DNA of 64,000 bases. It comes from Pseudooceanicola marinus (GTDB lineage: Bacteria > Pseudomonadota > Alphaproteobacteria > Rhodobacterales > Rhodobacteraceae). Positions 8,886-17,533 of this stretch are shown here, one piece after another. Positions within the stretch are counted from its first letter, which is position 1. Each line of letters begins with the position of its first letter. The position numbers and the translations under genes are program-made. The stretch covers positions 188,501-252,500 of the forward strand of contig NZ_PGTC01000015.1 in NCBI RefSeq assembly GCF_002786295.1, written 5' to 3'. The notes below the pieces were generated by a model. That model was not told where the DNA came from. It was given only the letters and a program-made list of their open reading frames with translations, and searched no databases.

Positions 8886-10070
8886 ATGGATCTGAGTTTC
8901 ACGGCCGAAGAACAGGCCTTCCGCGAAGAGGTACGTGCCTTCTTCGCCGCAAACCTGCCCGATGACATCCGCGACGCGGTGCGCAAGGGGGGCGAGCTGA
9001 CCAAGGACATCATGGACCGCTACCACGCGATCCTGAACGAGAAGGGCTGGCTGGCCACCACATGGCCGGTCGAGTTCGGCGGCCCCGGCTGGTCCCCGGT
9101 CGAGCGGCATATCTTCGAGGAGGAGGCCTGCCGCGCCTATGCGCCGCGCATCGTGCCCTTCGGCCTGGCGATGCTGGGCCCGGTGCTGATGCAGTTCGGC
9201 TCGGAAGAGCAGCAGCAGGAATATCTGCCGCGCATCCTGTCGGGCGAGGACTGGTGGTGCCAGGGCTATTCCGAACCCGGCGCCGGGTCGGACCTGGCGT
9301 CGTTGAAAACCCGCGCCGTGCGCGATGGCGACCATTACGTGATCAACGGTCAGAAGACCTGGACGACGCTGGGCCAGCACGCCAACCGCATCTTCTGCCT
9401 GGTCCGCACGGACCCGGATGTGAAGCCGCAGAAGGGCATCAGCTTCATCCTCGTAGATCTGGACACCCCCGGTATCGAAATGCGCCCGATCAAGCTGATC
9501 GAGGGCGGGCACGAAGTGAACGAGGTCTTCTTCACCGACGTCCGCGTGCCGGTGGAAAACCTGGTCGGCGAAGAGAACATGGGCTGGACCATCGCCAAGT
9601 TCCTGCTGACCCACGAACGCACCAATATCGCCGGGGTCGGCTTCTCCATGCAGTCGCTGGAAGAGGTGAAGGCGCTGGCACGGCAGGTGAAACGCAATGG
9701 TCGCCCCCTGATCGAGGATCCGCTGTTTGCCGCCCGCGTGGCCCAGGTGGAGATCGACCTGGAGGCGATGAAGATCACCAACCTGCGGATGCTCTACAAG
9801 GCGCAGCAGCAGGGGGCGCCGGGGCCGGAAACCTCGATCCTGAAGATCAAGGGCACGGTCATCGCACAAGAGCTGAAGGATCTGGCCCGCCGGGCTCTCG
9901 GTCCGGCCGCCGCGCCCTTCCCGGGCATGCTGTCGGCCAACCTCGCGCCCGCGCCGGAAGACGCTGCGCACAACGCGGCACGCTACTTCAACAACCGCAA
10001 GACCTCGATCTACGGTGGGTCCAACGAGATCCAGCGGAACATCCTGACCAAGACCATGCTGGAGCTGTAA
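8886..10070 (+). CDS. Acyl-CoA dehydrogenase, large partner
   Basis: An FAD enzyme introducing the alpha-beta double bond in acyl-CoA; 394 residues. The family signature CQGYSEPGAGSDLAS and the tail YGGSNEIQRNIL are present. The usual C-terminal catalytic Glu (the E of YEGT in medium-chain enzymes) is Gly here. A Glu at residue 244 in LLTHERTNIAG occupies the place used by isovaleryl-CoA dehydrogenase, so it is the likely base. The next gene encodes a shorter dehydrogenase, and the two may form a heteromer. Chain-length preference is unknown. Confidence 0.93.
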   Translation: MDLSFTAEEQAFREEVRAFFAANLPDDIRDAVRKGGELTKDIMDRYHAILNEKGWLATTWPVEFGGPGWSPVERHIFEEEACRAYAPRIVPFGLAMLGPVLMQFGSEEQQQEYLPRILSGEDWWCQGYSEPGAGSDLASLKTRAVRDGDHYVINGQKTWTTLGQHANRIFCLVRTDPDVKPQKGISFILVDLDTPGIEMRPIKLIEGGHEVNEVFFTDVRVPVENLVGEENMGWTIAKFLLTHERTNIAGVGFSMQSLEEVKALARQVKRNGRPLIEDPLFAARVAQVEIDLEAMKITNLRMLYKAQQQGAPGPETSILKIKGTVIAQELKDLARRALGPAAAPFPGMLSANLAPAPEDAAHNAARYFNNRKTSIYGGSNEIQRNILTKTMLEL

Positions 10071-10072
10071 CG

Positions 10073-11134
10073 ATGGATTTCTCCCTGACCGAAGACCGGC
10101 AGATGCTGTCGGACAGCCTGACCCGCTACCTGCGGGAGAAATACCCGATGGAGGCGCGCAATGCTGCCGCCTATGCCGAGCCCTTCCATGCGCCGGCGCA
10201 TTGGGAGGGCCTCAGCGAGCTGGGCGCGCTCTTTGCCCTGGCGCCCGAGGAGGCCGGTGGCTTTGGCGGCACCGGCTTCGACGTCTCGGTGGTCTTCGAG
10301 GCGCTTGGCGGCGCGCTCTGTCCCGAGCCGGTGCTGGCCGCGCTGATGGCCTCGCGCCTGATGACCGCCGCCGGCGAGGACCAGGAGGCGCTGCTGTCAG
10401 GTGCGGTGAAATATGCCGTGGCCATTGGCGAGATCGACGCCTGGTATGACGTCGATGCCGTGGCGACCGAGGCCGTGGCCTCGGGCGAGGGTCACGCGCT
10501 GACGGGCCGCAAGTCGGTGGTCTACGGCGGCCAGGTGGCCGAGAAGCTGCTGGTGGCGGCCCGGCTGGACGGCAAGGTGGCCCTGTTCGAGGTGGCGGCC
10601 GAGGCGGCCTCGGTCACCGGCTACGGCATGATCGACGGCGGCGGTGCGGCGGAAGTTGTGCTGGACGCCACCCCGGGACGCTTGCTGATCGCAGATGCAG
10701 GGACGGCCCTGGCTGATGCGGTCAACGCCGGGATCGTGGCGCTTTGTTCCGAGGCCGTGGGGGCGATGGATGCGCTTTACGCCATGACGCTGGACTACCT
10801 GCGCACCCGCAAGCAGTTCGGCGTGGCCATCGGCCAGTTCCAGGCGCTGCAACACCGCTCCGTCGACATGCTGACCGAGATCGAACAGGCCCGTTCCATC
10901 ACCATCAAGGCCGCCAGCGAGCTGGGCGGGCCCGAGGCCGGGCGCTATGCCTCGATGGCGAAGAACCTGATCGGCCGCGCCGGGCGTCTTGTGGCGGAGG
11001 AGGCGATCCAGATGCACGGCGGGATCGCGATGACCTGGGAATATCCCGGCTCGCATTACGCCAAGCGGCTGGTGATGATCGACGCCCAGCTGGGCGATAC
11101 CGACTACCACCTGTCGCGCGTGATGGCCGCCTGA
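10073..11134 (+). CDS. Acyl-CoA dehydrogenase, small partner
   Basis: The protein has 353 residues, starting MDFSLTEDRQMLSDSL, 2 bases after the preceding dehydrogenase. FAD-binding elements are visible in the C-terminal half (LRTRKQFGVAIGQFQALQH, IQMHGGIAMTWEYP). The substrate loop of the N-terminal half is weakly conserved and there is no GSDLAS-type motif. The sequence ends without a YEGT-like catalytic segment. This matches the less conserved subunit of heterotetrameric acyl-CoA dehydrogenases known from sterol side-chain degradation, so joint function with the 394-residue partner is inferred. Confidence 0.88.
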   Translation: MDFSLTEDRQMLSDSLTRYLREKYPMEARNAAAYAEPFHAPAHWEGLSELGALFALAPEEAGGFGGTGFDVSVVFEALGGALCPEPVLAALMASRLMTAAGEDQEALLSGAVKYAVAIGEIDAWYDVDAVATEAVASGEGHALTGRKSVVYGGQVAEKLLVAARLDGKVALFEVAAEAASVTGYGMIDGGGAAEVVLDATPGRLLIADAGTALADAVNAGIVALCSEAVGAMDALYAMTLDYLRTRKQFGVAIGQFQALQHRSVDMLTEIEQARSITIKAASELGGPEAGRYASMAKNLIGRAGRLVAEEAIQMHGGIAMTWEYPGSHYAKRLVMIDAQLGDTDYHLSRVMAA

Positions 11135-11149
11135 GCCTTGGGCTGCACC

Positions 11150-11223
11150 CGGGCCGGGGGCGCTGCCCCCGGACCCCCGGGGGGAGTCGCTTCGCAGAAG
11201 CGGCGGGGGGCAGAGCCCCCCTT
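11150..11223. repeat. GC-rich hairpin element between convergent genes
   Basis: CGCTTC-GCA-GAAGCG (11188-11202) and GGGGGG-CAGAG-CCCCCC (11205-11221) form two adjacent hairpins between the convergent acyl-CoA dehydrogenase and AlkB genes. Without a T-run it may act as a structural stop for both transcripts. It shares its GC-rich flanks with the AAATACTCC-type elements seen elsewhere. Confidence 0.5.
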
Positions 11224-11225
11224 GC

Positions 11226-12365
11226 CTACCCCGGCAGGCCTTCATGGCGGCCAGTCTTGTAGGGCGTCCAGTCGGTGATCTCGGGATAGTACATTTGCCG
11301 CCACAGCCGCACGCGCGGGTTCATGCGCCGCCGCCACAGCGGCGGGATCATCGCCAGCATGGTCATCAGCGGATAGCCGTGCGGCAGCTCCGGCGCCTCG
11401 CCATCGGTATAGGTCTGCAGAAGCGGAAAGCGGCGGTCGGGCTTGTAGTGGTGGTCCGAGTGGCGCTGCAGGTTGATCAGCAGCCAGTTCGTCGCCCTGT
11501 GCGAGGCGTTCCAGCTGTGATGCGGCTTCACATGCTCGAACTTGCCATTCCCGAGGTATTTCCGCGTCAGCCCGTAGTGTTCGACGTAATTCGTCAGCTC
11601 CAGCATCCAGACGGCGATGAAGGCCTGGTAGAGGAACAGCAACAGCCCCGGCAGGCCGCCGAGGATCAGCGCGATCAGCAGCATGGCCCCCTGAAGCGCG
11701 GCGTAGCGCCAGAAGGGGTTGCGACGGTCGGTGGGCGGCAGGTCCTTGCGTTTCAGCCGTGCCACCTCGGTCTTCCAGGCGGAGCGCGGGCAGTCGCGCA
11801 GCACGCGCCAGAAGTAATGCGGGAAGCTCTCGTTGTAGCGCGCCGTCACCGCATCGCGGGGGGTGCCGACGGCCACGTGATGCACCAGCAGGTGCTCGCT
11901 GCGGAAATGGGAATAAAGCGTCATCGCCAGCAGGATGTCCGCCAGCCAGCGTTCGCGCTTGTTGGTCTGGTGCATCAGCTCGTGGCTGTAGACGATGCCG
12001 ATGGCGCCGCACATCAGGCCGATGCCGTAGAACAGCACGATCACCTCCAGCAGGCCCAGGGTCTCGGTCTGGCGGGTGTACCAGATCGCCCAGAAAAGCG
12101 TGACGAATTGCACAGGTGCCCAGATCAGCGTGATGGCGCGATACCAGAAGAGGTCGTCCACCGATCTGTCGGGATCGGCGTTCTCGGTGTTCAGGCCCAG
12201 CAGGCGATCCAGCAGGGAAAAGAGGCCCAGCCCGTAGAGCGGCGCCAGCAGGACGGTCCAACCGCCGTAGACCGTGCCGATGACGATCAGCGGCACCATG
12301 AGCAGCGACAGCCAGAAGGGCGCCGCGCGGGTGAAGGTGGAGATGCCTTGCGAAGTGCTCATCAT
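11226..12365 (-). CDS. alkB: AlkB-type alkane 1-monooxygenase
   Basis: A membrane di-iron hydroxylase that oxidises terminal methyl groups of alkanes or alkyl chains. The 379-residue protein has several hydrophobic segments and the histidine clusters HELMH (128-132), EHLLVHH (157-163) and LQRHSDHH (299-306), plus NYVEHYG (259-265), characteristic of AlkB within the desaturase/hydroxylase superfamily. Electrons normally come from rubredoxin and rubredoxin reductase; neither is in this window. Start: tandem ATGATG after GGGAGG. It converges on the FadJ operon, which could oxidise the fatty acids formed. Confidence 0.9.
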   Translation of the reverse strand: MMSTSQGISTFTRAAPFWLSLLMVPLIVIGTVYGGWTVLLAPLYGLGLFSLLDRLLGLNTENADPDRSVDDLFWYRAITLIWAPVQFVTLFWAIWYTRQTETLGLLEVIVLFYGIGLMCGAIGIVYSHELMHQTNKRERWLADILLAMTLYSHFRSEHLLVHHVAVGTPRDAVTARYNESFPHYFWRVLRDCPRSAWKTEVARLKRKDLPPTDRRNPFWRYAALQGAMLLIALILGGLPGLLLFLYQAFIAVWMLELTNYVEHYGLTRKYLGNGKFEHVKPHHSWNASHRATNWLLINLQRHSDHHYKPDRRFPLLQTYTDGEAPELPHGYPLMTMLAMIPPLWRRRMNPRVRLWRQMYYPEITDWTPYKTGRHEGLPG

Positions 12366-12391
12366 GTGCCCTCCCGGGGCGAAGACGCGCG

Positions 12392-13456
12392 TCAGCTCAT
12401 GTCTACGAAGCTGGCGCGGGCCAGGTCAAATGCCTTTCGCATCACGGTGGGCAGATCCGAGGGGCGGAACTGCTCTGGCGGCAGGAACTGCCCGCGTTCG
12501 GGGTTGCTGCCCCGGGGCAGGTCGGCCACGCGGATGGCCAGGCGCAGGTGGAAATGGGTGAAGGTATGCAGGGCCTCGGCGCCCGGGTCGCGCCAGTCCG
12601 CCTCCACCGGGGGGCTGTGTTCCGGCACCTCCTCGGCCCAGTCGGAGCCGGGCCAGCACAGCATGCCGCCCAGAAGCCCCTTGTCGGGGCGGGTTTCCAG
12701 CAGGAAGGCGCCATCGGCGCGGCGCGCGATGTAGGCGACGCCAACCCGGGTGGGCTTGGGTTTCTTCGGGGTCTTCTTCGGCAGTTCGGCCGCGGTGCCG
12801 GCGGCGCGGGCGGCGCAGGGCGCGACCCAGGGGCAGATGCCGCAAGCGGGCGAACGGGGGCTGCAGATCGTGGCGCCCAGGTCCATCACCGCCTGGGCGT
12901 AGTCGCCGGGGCGGTCCCCGGGCGTCATCAGGGCGGCCTTCTCCGTCAGCTCGGGCTTGGCCGCGGGCAGGGGTGTGTGGATGTCGAAAAGCCGCGCCAT
13001 GACCCGTTCGACGTTGCCATCCACCACCGTTTCGGCCCGGTTGAAGGCGATCGAGGCGATGGCGGCGGCGGTATAGGGGCCGATGCCGGGCAGTTTCAGC
13101 AGCGCCTCGCGGTTGTCGGGGAACTGGCCATTGTGCTCGGCCACCACCACCCGGGCGCATTTCAGCAGGTTGCGGGCGCGGGCGTAGTAGCCCAGGCCCG
13201 CCCATTCGCCCATCACCCGGGCATCGTCGGCGGCGGCCAGGTCTTGCACGGTCGGCCAGAGGGTGGTGAAACGGGTGAAATACTCCTTCACCGCGGCCAC
13301 CGTGGTCTGCTGAAGCATGACCTCCGACATCCAGATGTGATAGGGGTCGGGGCGGTGGCCGGCTCGGCTTTCGGCCGGGGGCACGCGCCAGGGCAGGGCC
13401 CTTGCGTGTTGGTCGTACCAGGAAAGAAGATCCGCCGCTTGCGCCGTGTCACGCAT
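12392..13456 (-). CDS. mutY: A/G-specific adenine DNA glycosylase MutY
   Basis: Removes adenine mispaired with 8-oxoguanine. The 354-residue protein contains the catalytic Glu in SEVMLQQTTV, the helix-hairpin-helix LPGIGPYTAAAI and the catalytic Asp in VDGNVERVMARLF. The iron-sulfur ligands are spaced C-X6-C-X2-C-X5-C (CSPRSPAC-GIC-PWVAPC). A NUDIX-like C-terminal domain recognises 8-oxoG. It is 26 bases upstream of alkB on the same strand and divergent from the DUF721 gene. Confidence 0.96.
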   Translation of the reverse strand: MRDTAQAADLLSWYDQHARALPWRVPPAESRAGHRPDPYHIWMSEVMLQQTTVAAVKEYFTRFTTLWPTVQDLAAADDARVMGEWAGLGYYARARNLLKCARVVVAEHNGQFPDNREALLKLPGIGPYTAAAIASIAFNRAETVVDGNVERVMARLFDIHTPLPAAKPELTEKAALMTPGDRPGDYAQAVMDLGATICSPRSPACGICPWVAPCAARAAGTAAELPKKTPKKPKPTRVGVAYIARRADGAFLLETRPDKGLLGGMLCWPGSDWAEEVPEHSPPVEADWRDPGAEALHTFTHFHLRLAIRVADLPRGSNPERGQFLPPEQFRPSDLPTVMRKAFDLARASFVDMS

Positions 13457-13476
13457 TCTTTATGCCTCGTCAGGGG

Positions 13477-13506
13477 CGGGCACGGCCTTTCAGGCTGGCG
13501 TGCCCG
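13477..13506. repeat. Hairpin in the mutY / DUF721 intergenic region
   Basis: CGGGCACG(G)CC pairs with GGCGTGCCCG across a 9-base loop with a single bulged G, followed by TTT on the plus strand. It lies between the divergent mutY and DUF721 genes and could be a leader hairpin for the DUF721 transcript. Its role is unknown. Confidence 0.35.
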
Positions 13507-13599
13507 TTTGCGGTGACTAGAATAGTGCGGGCCGGGGGGATGCAACCCTTCGGCGCAAGGTTTTCCCGGCGGCCCGGCAAGAGCGAAAGGCCCGACGCA

Positions 13600-14112
13600 A
13601 TGGCGCGACGCGCGACCTCGACCTATGGTTTCAAGCGGACCTACGGCCTGCTGGAGACCCGCATCCGCAAGGCCGGTGAGGCCCGCGGCTTTGCCGTGTC
13701 GCGGCTGCTGACCCATTGGGAAGAGATCGCTGGCAGCGACATCGCTGCCATGGCCCGCCCGGTCGAGGTGAAATATGGCCGCGGTGCCATGGGGGCCACG
13801 CTGGTCCTGCTGACCACCGGCGCCCATGCCCCGGTGCTGGAAATGGAGAAGGAACGCCTGCGCGCCAAGGTCAACGGCGTCTACGGCTACAACGCCATTT
13901 CGCGCGTGCGCATCACCCAGACCGCGCGCACCGGGTTCGAGGAAGGCCGCGTCGCCTTCGCGCGCAGCCAGGCCAGTTACACTCCGCCGCCGCCTCCGCC
14001 CGAGGTGGTTGCGAAGGCCCACGAGGTGGCCGAGGGTGTCGCCGATACCGGCCTGAAGGATGCGCTGGAGCGGCTGGCCCAGAACGTTTTGAACAAGACA
14101 AACAGGACTTGA
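13600..14112 (+). CDS. DUF721 (DciA-like) protein
   Basis: The protein has 170 residues with the DUF721 domain over about residues 10-120 (LTHWEEIAGSDIAAMARPVEV, LVLLTTGAHAPVLEMEKERL). DUF721 proteins include DciA, which loads the replicative helicase DnaB in bacteria lacking DnaC or DnaI. Whether this longer alphaproteobacterial version does so is inference. A proline run (YTPPPPPPEVV) links the domain to a helical tail. The start at 13600 is preferred over an upstream in-frame GTG/ATG leader. The DsbA-like gene follows 16 bases later. Confidence 0.8.
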   Translation: MARRATSTYGFKRTYGLLETRIRKAGEARGFAVSRLLTHWEEIAGSDIAAMARPVEVKYGRGAMGATLVLLTTGAHAPVLEMEKERLRAKVNGVYGYNAISRVRITQTARTGFEEGRVAFARSQASYTPPPPPPEVVAKAHEVAEGVADTGLKDALERLAQNVLNKTNRT

Positions 14113-14128
14113 GAAAGGACGACCCATA

Positions 14129-14806
14129 ATGGATCGCAGGTTCCTCATCGGAGGCGGCGCTGCCGTCGTCGCAGCCGCCGCCGGGAGCGGCATCTGGTAC
14201 ATGAACCGCCCGGCCGAGGCCCAGACCCAGGTCAACGCCGGGGCGGCCAGCCCCGAGCTGGACGAGATCGACACCTCCTCCGTGGTGGAGATGGCCCTGG
14301 GCGCCGAGGATGCGCCGGTGACGATGGTGGAATACGCCTCCTTCACCTGCCCGCATTGCGCCGATTTCCACGAGCGCGTCTTCAACCGGCTGAAGACGGA
14401 TTACATCGACACCGGCAAGGTGCGGTTCATCTACCGCGATGTCTATTTCGACCGTTACGGCCTCTGGGCCTCGATGATTGCGCGCTGTGCGGGGCCGGAC
14501 AAGTTCTTCGGCCTGGCGTCGATGTACTACAAGTCGCAGGACACCTGGCTGCGCGGCGCCGAGAGCGAGGCGCAGATCGCCGACAACCTGCGCAAGATCG
14601 GGCGGCTGGCCGGCATGGACGATGCCACGCTGGAGGAATGCCTGAACGACGTGGACATGGCCCGCACCCTGACCGCCTGGTATCAGAAGAACGCCCAGGC
14701 GGATGAAATCAACGCCACGCCGACCCTGCTGATCGACGGCGAGAAGCATTCGAACATGACCTACGCCGACCTGCAGGAAATCCTGGACGGCAAGCTGGAA
14801 GGCTGA
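14129..14806 (+). CDS. DsbA-family periplasmic thiol-disulfide oxidoreductase
   Basis: The protein has 225 residues. It begins with MDRRFLIGGG and a hydrophobic stretch to about residue 24, a signal peptide or anchor, so it acts in the periplasm. The thioredoxin-fold active site is C74-P-H-C77 (SFTCPHCADFHERVF), the usual DsbA dipeptide. The cis-Pro loop is INATPTLLIDG. It resembles the single-domain DsbA/BdbD-like proteins of alphaproteobacteria. It probably shares a transcript with the DUF721 gene, and a good terminator follows. Confidence 0.9.
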   Translation: MDRRFLIGGGAAVVAAAAGSGIWYMNRPAEAQTQVNAGAASPELDEIDTSSVVEMALGAEDAPVTMVEYASFTCPHCADFHERVFNRLKTDYIDTGKVRFIYRDVYFDRYGLWASMIARCAGPDKFFGLASMYYKSQDTWLRGAESEAQIADNLRKIGRLAGMDDATLEECLNDVDMARTLTAWYQKNAQADEINATPTLLIDGEKHSNMTYADLQEILDGKLEG

Positions 14807-14832
14807 CTTCGGCCCTTTCCGCAGCAAATGAG

Positions 14833-14867
14833 AGGCGCGGCCCGCAGGGGGCGCGCCTTTTATTTTT
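14833..14867 (+). terminator. Rho-independent terminator after the dsbA-like gene
   Basis: AGGCGCG pairs with CGCGCCT across a 12-base GC-rich loop, followed by TTTATTTTT. Its position 26 bases after the stop codon fits. Confidence 0.8.
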
Positions 14868-14942
14868 CCGGGGGCTTCGGTCGCGGCCGCAGCTCTGACG
14901 GCGCGCGACTGGCGGGCGAGTGCCTCCGCCCGCCGGAGCGCC

Positions 14943-15965
14943 TCAGAGCTTCACCACCTGCTTCCCGGTGTTGCCGCCCTTGAGCATCGAGAAGAAGGCC
15001 TTGGGGGTGTTTTCCAGCCCCTCGGCCACGTCTTCGAGGTAGGAGACCTGGCCCGATTTGACCAACGGCGTGACTTCCGTCAGGAAGTCGCCGAAGCGGT
15101 CGGTGTGGTCGGTCTGCAGCAGGCCCTGGATCGTCAGCCGTTTCACCAGCGCCATGCGCCAGACCTTCTGCAGCGGGATGGAGCCGGTCTCGTCCGTCTC
15201 GCCCGAGTACCAGGCGATCATGCCGCAGACGATGATCCGTCCGTGCAGGTTCATCAGCGGAAGGACACCGCCCAGGACCGGCCCGCCGACGTTCTCGAAA
15301 TAGACGTCGATGCCGTCAGGCGCGGCCTCGGCCAGGGCGCCACGCATCGCCTTGGCGTCGCCATGGACGCGGTGGTCAATGGCGGCATCGAAGCCGAAGC
15401 GATCGGTCAGCAGGCCAACCTTTTCCGGGCCGCCGGCGATGCCCACGGTGCGCAGGCCCTTCAGTTTCGCCAGCTGGCCCACCATGGAGCCGACGGGGCC
15501 GGTGGCGGCGGCGACGGCCAGGGTCTCGCCCTTCTTCAGCTTGCCATAGGCCTCCAGCCCGGCCCAGGCGGTGAAGCCCGGCATGCCCAGCACGCCGAGC
15601 GCGGTGGAGGGCGGCAACTCGGGGTCGAGCTTGCGGCAGGCCTTGGCGGGGGCCACGCCATGGCTGGCCCAGCCGAAGTAGCCCAGCACCAGGTCGCCGG
15701 GTGCGAAGGCATCGCTGCGGCTTTCCAGGACCTCGCCCACGGCGCCACCGCCCATGGTCTCGTCCAGCTTCTGCGGCTCGGCGTAGCTGGCCACGTCGTC
15801 CATGCGGCCGCGCATGTAGGGGTCCAGCGACAGGTGGGTCACCTTCACCAGGATCTCGCCCTCGCCGGGGCTGGGCAGGGGGATCTCTTCCAGCCGGAAA
15901 TCCTCCTCCACAGGGAAGCCATCGGGACGGCGCGCCTGGACGATCCGTTGCATCGTGTCGGTCAT
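14943..15965 (-). CDS. NADP-dependent medium-chain oxidoreductase, CurA/YncB type
   Basis: The 340-residue protein belongs to the zinc-independent MDR branch that includes leukotriene B4 12-hydroxydehydrogenase and E. coli CurA (NADPH-dependent curcumin reductase). Signatures are YMRGRMDD near the N terminus, GGGAVGEV, AAATGPVGSMVGQLAK (the nucleotide loop) and IDVYFENVGG. It likely reduces an activated enone. The start at 15965 has AAAGGAAAGG upstream; a GTG 24 bases earlier is less well placed. The CGGAA-N5-TTCCG dyad lies 58 bases upstream. Confidence 0.88.
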   Translation of the reverse strand: MTDTMQRIVQARRPDGFPVEEDFRLEEIPLPSPGEGEILVKVTHLSLDPYMRGRMDDVASYAEPQKLDETMGGGAVGEVLESRSDAFAPGDLVLGYFGWASHGVAPAKACRKLDPELPPSTALGVLGMPGFTAWAGLEAYGKLKKGETLAVAAATGPVGSMVGQLAKLKGLRTVGIAGGPEKVGLLTDRFGFDAAIDHRVHGDAKAMRGALAEAAPDGIDVYFENVGGPVLGGVLPLMNLHGRIIVCGMIAWYSGETDETGSIPLQKVWRMALVKRLTIQGLLQTDHTDRFGDFLTEVTPLVKSGQVSYLEDVAEGLENTPKAFFSMLKGGNTGKQVVKL

Positions 15966-16022
15966 CTTGAAATCCTTTCCTTTGCACACAGGTTAAGGCA
16001 TCCGGCGGTCGCGACAACCCGC

Positions 16023-16045
16023 TTTGCGGAAATGATTTCCGCGAA
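16023..16045. promoter_or_regulatory. Inverted repeat, candidate acyl-CoA regulon operator, copy 2
   Basis: TTTGCGGAAA-N3-TTTCCGCGAA: nine of ten bases pair. It lies 58 bases upstream of the CurA-like gene (minus strand) and 77 bases upstream of smpB. The CGGAA-N5-TTCCG core equals the copy at 6668, and the central ATGAT brings it to within the two outer bases of the IclR consensus. Confidence 0.65.
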
Positions 16046-16121
16046 GCTGAGGCTCGCCGATGGTGGAGCGGAAACCCCCGGATGGACAGTGCCCGCCCGG
16101 CTGGCGTAAAGAGGCCCGATC

Positions 16122-16595
16122 ATGGCGAAGAAACCAGACAACCCGAATTACAAGGTCATCGCGGAGAACCGCCGCGCCCGTTTCGATTACGCGATCGAGG
16201 ACGATCTGGAGTGTGGGATCCAGCTGCAGGGCTCCGAGGTGAAAAGCCTGCGCACGGGCCAGTCCAACATCGCCGAAAGCTATGCGGCGGTGGAGGACGG
16301 CGAGCTGTGGCTGGTCAATTCCTACATCGCCCCCTACGAGCAGGCGATGTTCGGCCACGAGGATCGCCGTCGGCGCAAGCTGCTGGTTTCTAAGAAGGAA
16401 CTGGCGAACCTGTGGAATGCGACGCAGCGCAAGGGGATGACCCTGGTGCCGCTGGTTCTCTACTTCAACCATCGCGGCATGGCGAAGGTGAAGATCGGCA
16501 TCGCCAAGGGCAAGAAGAACCACGACAAGCGCGCGACCGAGGCCAAACGCGACTGGAACCGGCAGAAGCAGCGCCTGCTGAAGGAACAGCACTGA
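16122..16595 (+). CDS. smpB: SsrA-binding protein SmpB
   Basis: SmpB binds tmRNA and brings it to stalled ribosomes. The 157-residue protein starts [19 protein letters not shown] and has the core [23 protein letters not shown]. The basic C-terminal tail ([20 protein letters not shown]) enters the decoding centre. The length matches the family. It is divergent from the CurA-like gene, and the sulfurtransferase gene follows on the same strand. No ssrA gene is visible in the window. Confidence 0.97.
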   Translation: MAKKPDNPNYKVIAENRRARFDYAIEDDLECGIQLQGSEVKSLRTGQSNIAESYAAVEDGELWLVNSYIAPYEQAMFGHEDRRRRKLLVSKKELANLWNATQRKGMTLVPLVLYFNHRGMAKVKIGIAKGKKNHDKRATEAKRDWNRQKQRLLKEQH

Positions 16596-16674
16596 CGCGC
16601 CGCCCCGGGCTTTTCCTTGCCTTGTGCGGGCAGGGGGGCTAGGGAATCGGCGGTTTTCATCGGAGAGGCGCATC

Positions 16675-17526
16675 ATGCAGGACGACCCGCGGATACTGGT
16701 TTCCACCGACTGGCTGGCCGATCACCTGAAGGATCCCGACCTGCGGATCCTCGACGCCAGCCTGTTCCTGCCCGGCACCGACCGCGACGCGCGGGCCGAG
16801 TACGAGGCCGCGCATATCCCCGGCGCCCGCTTCTTCGACATCGACGAGATCAGCGACCAGCGTTCGGAACTGCCACACATGGTGCCGACGGTGGAGAAGT
16901 TCATGTCGCGCATGCGGGCCATGGGCGTGGGCGATGGCCATCAGGTTGTCGTCTACGACAGCCAGGGCCTGTTTTCCGCCGCGCGTGTCTGGTGGACCTT
17001 CCGCCTGATGGGCCAGTTCGACATCGCCGTGCTGGACGGCGGTCTGCCCAAGTGGGTCGCCGAGGGCCGCGAGGTCGAGGACATGGACCCGGTGATCCGC
17101 GATCGCCACATGACCGTGCGCCGCCAGAACCAGATGGTGAAGGACGTGACCCAGGTCAGCGCCGCCGCCAAGCTGGGCGACTACGAGATCGTGGATGCCC
17201 GCGCGGCTGAGCGGTTCCGCGGCGAAGTGGCCGAACCGCGCGCCGGCCTGCGCTCGGGGCATATCCCCGGGGCCAAGAACGTGCCCTATACCGCCCTGCT
17301 GAACGACGACAAGACGATGAAGGATCCGGCGGGCATCCGCGGTGTCTTCGAGGGGGCCGGCGTCGATCTGAAGAAGCCTGTCATCGCCTCCTGCGGATCG
17401 GGCGTGACGGCCTGTGTCCTGGCCTTGGCGCTGGAACGGATCGGCAAGACGGACCATGCAGTTTACGACGGCTCCTGGACCGAGTGGGGGGCCTTCCCCA
17501 CCCTGCCTGTGGCCACCGGAGAGTGA
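16675..17526 (+). CDS. sseA: 3-mercaptopyruvate sulfurtransferase, rhodanese family
   Basis: The protein has 283 residues with two rhodanese domains. The N-terminal domain (about 1-145) carries AHIPGARFFDIDEISD, and the C-terminal domain holds the catalytic Cys at residue 240 in C-G-S-G-V-T-A, the loop that distinguishes mercaptopyruvate sulfurtransferases from thiosulfate rhodaneses. It transfers sulfur from 3-mercaptopyruvate to thiols or cyanide. The start at 16675 follows GGAGAGG. An aminotransferase gene begins 7 bases after its stop, so the two are likely co-transcribed. Confidence 0.9.
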   Translation: MQDDPRILVSTDWLADHLKDPDLRILDASLFLPGTDRDARAEYEAAHIPGARFFDIDEISDQRSELPHMVPTVEKFMSRMRAMGVGDGHQVVVYDSQGLFSAARVWWTFRLMGQFDIAVLDGGLPKWVAEGREVEDMDPVIRDRHMTVRRQNQMVKDVTQVSAAAKLGDYEIVDARAAERFRGEVAEPRAGLRSGHIPGAKNVPYTALLNDDKTMKDPAGIRGVFEGAGVDLKKPVIASCGSGVTACVLALALERIGKTDHAVYDGSWTEWGAFPTLPVATGE

Positions 17527-17533
17527 GAGAAAA

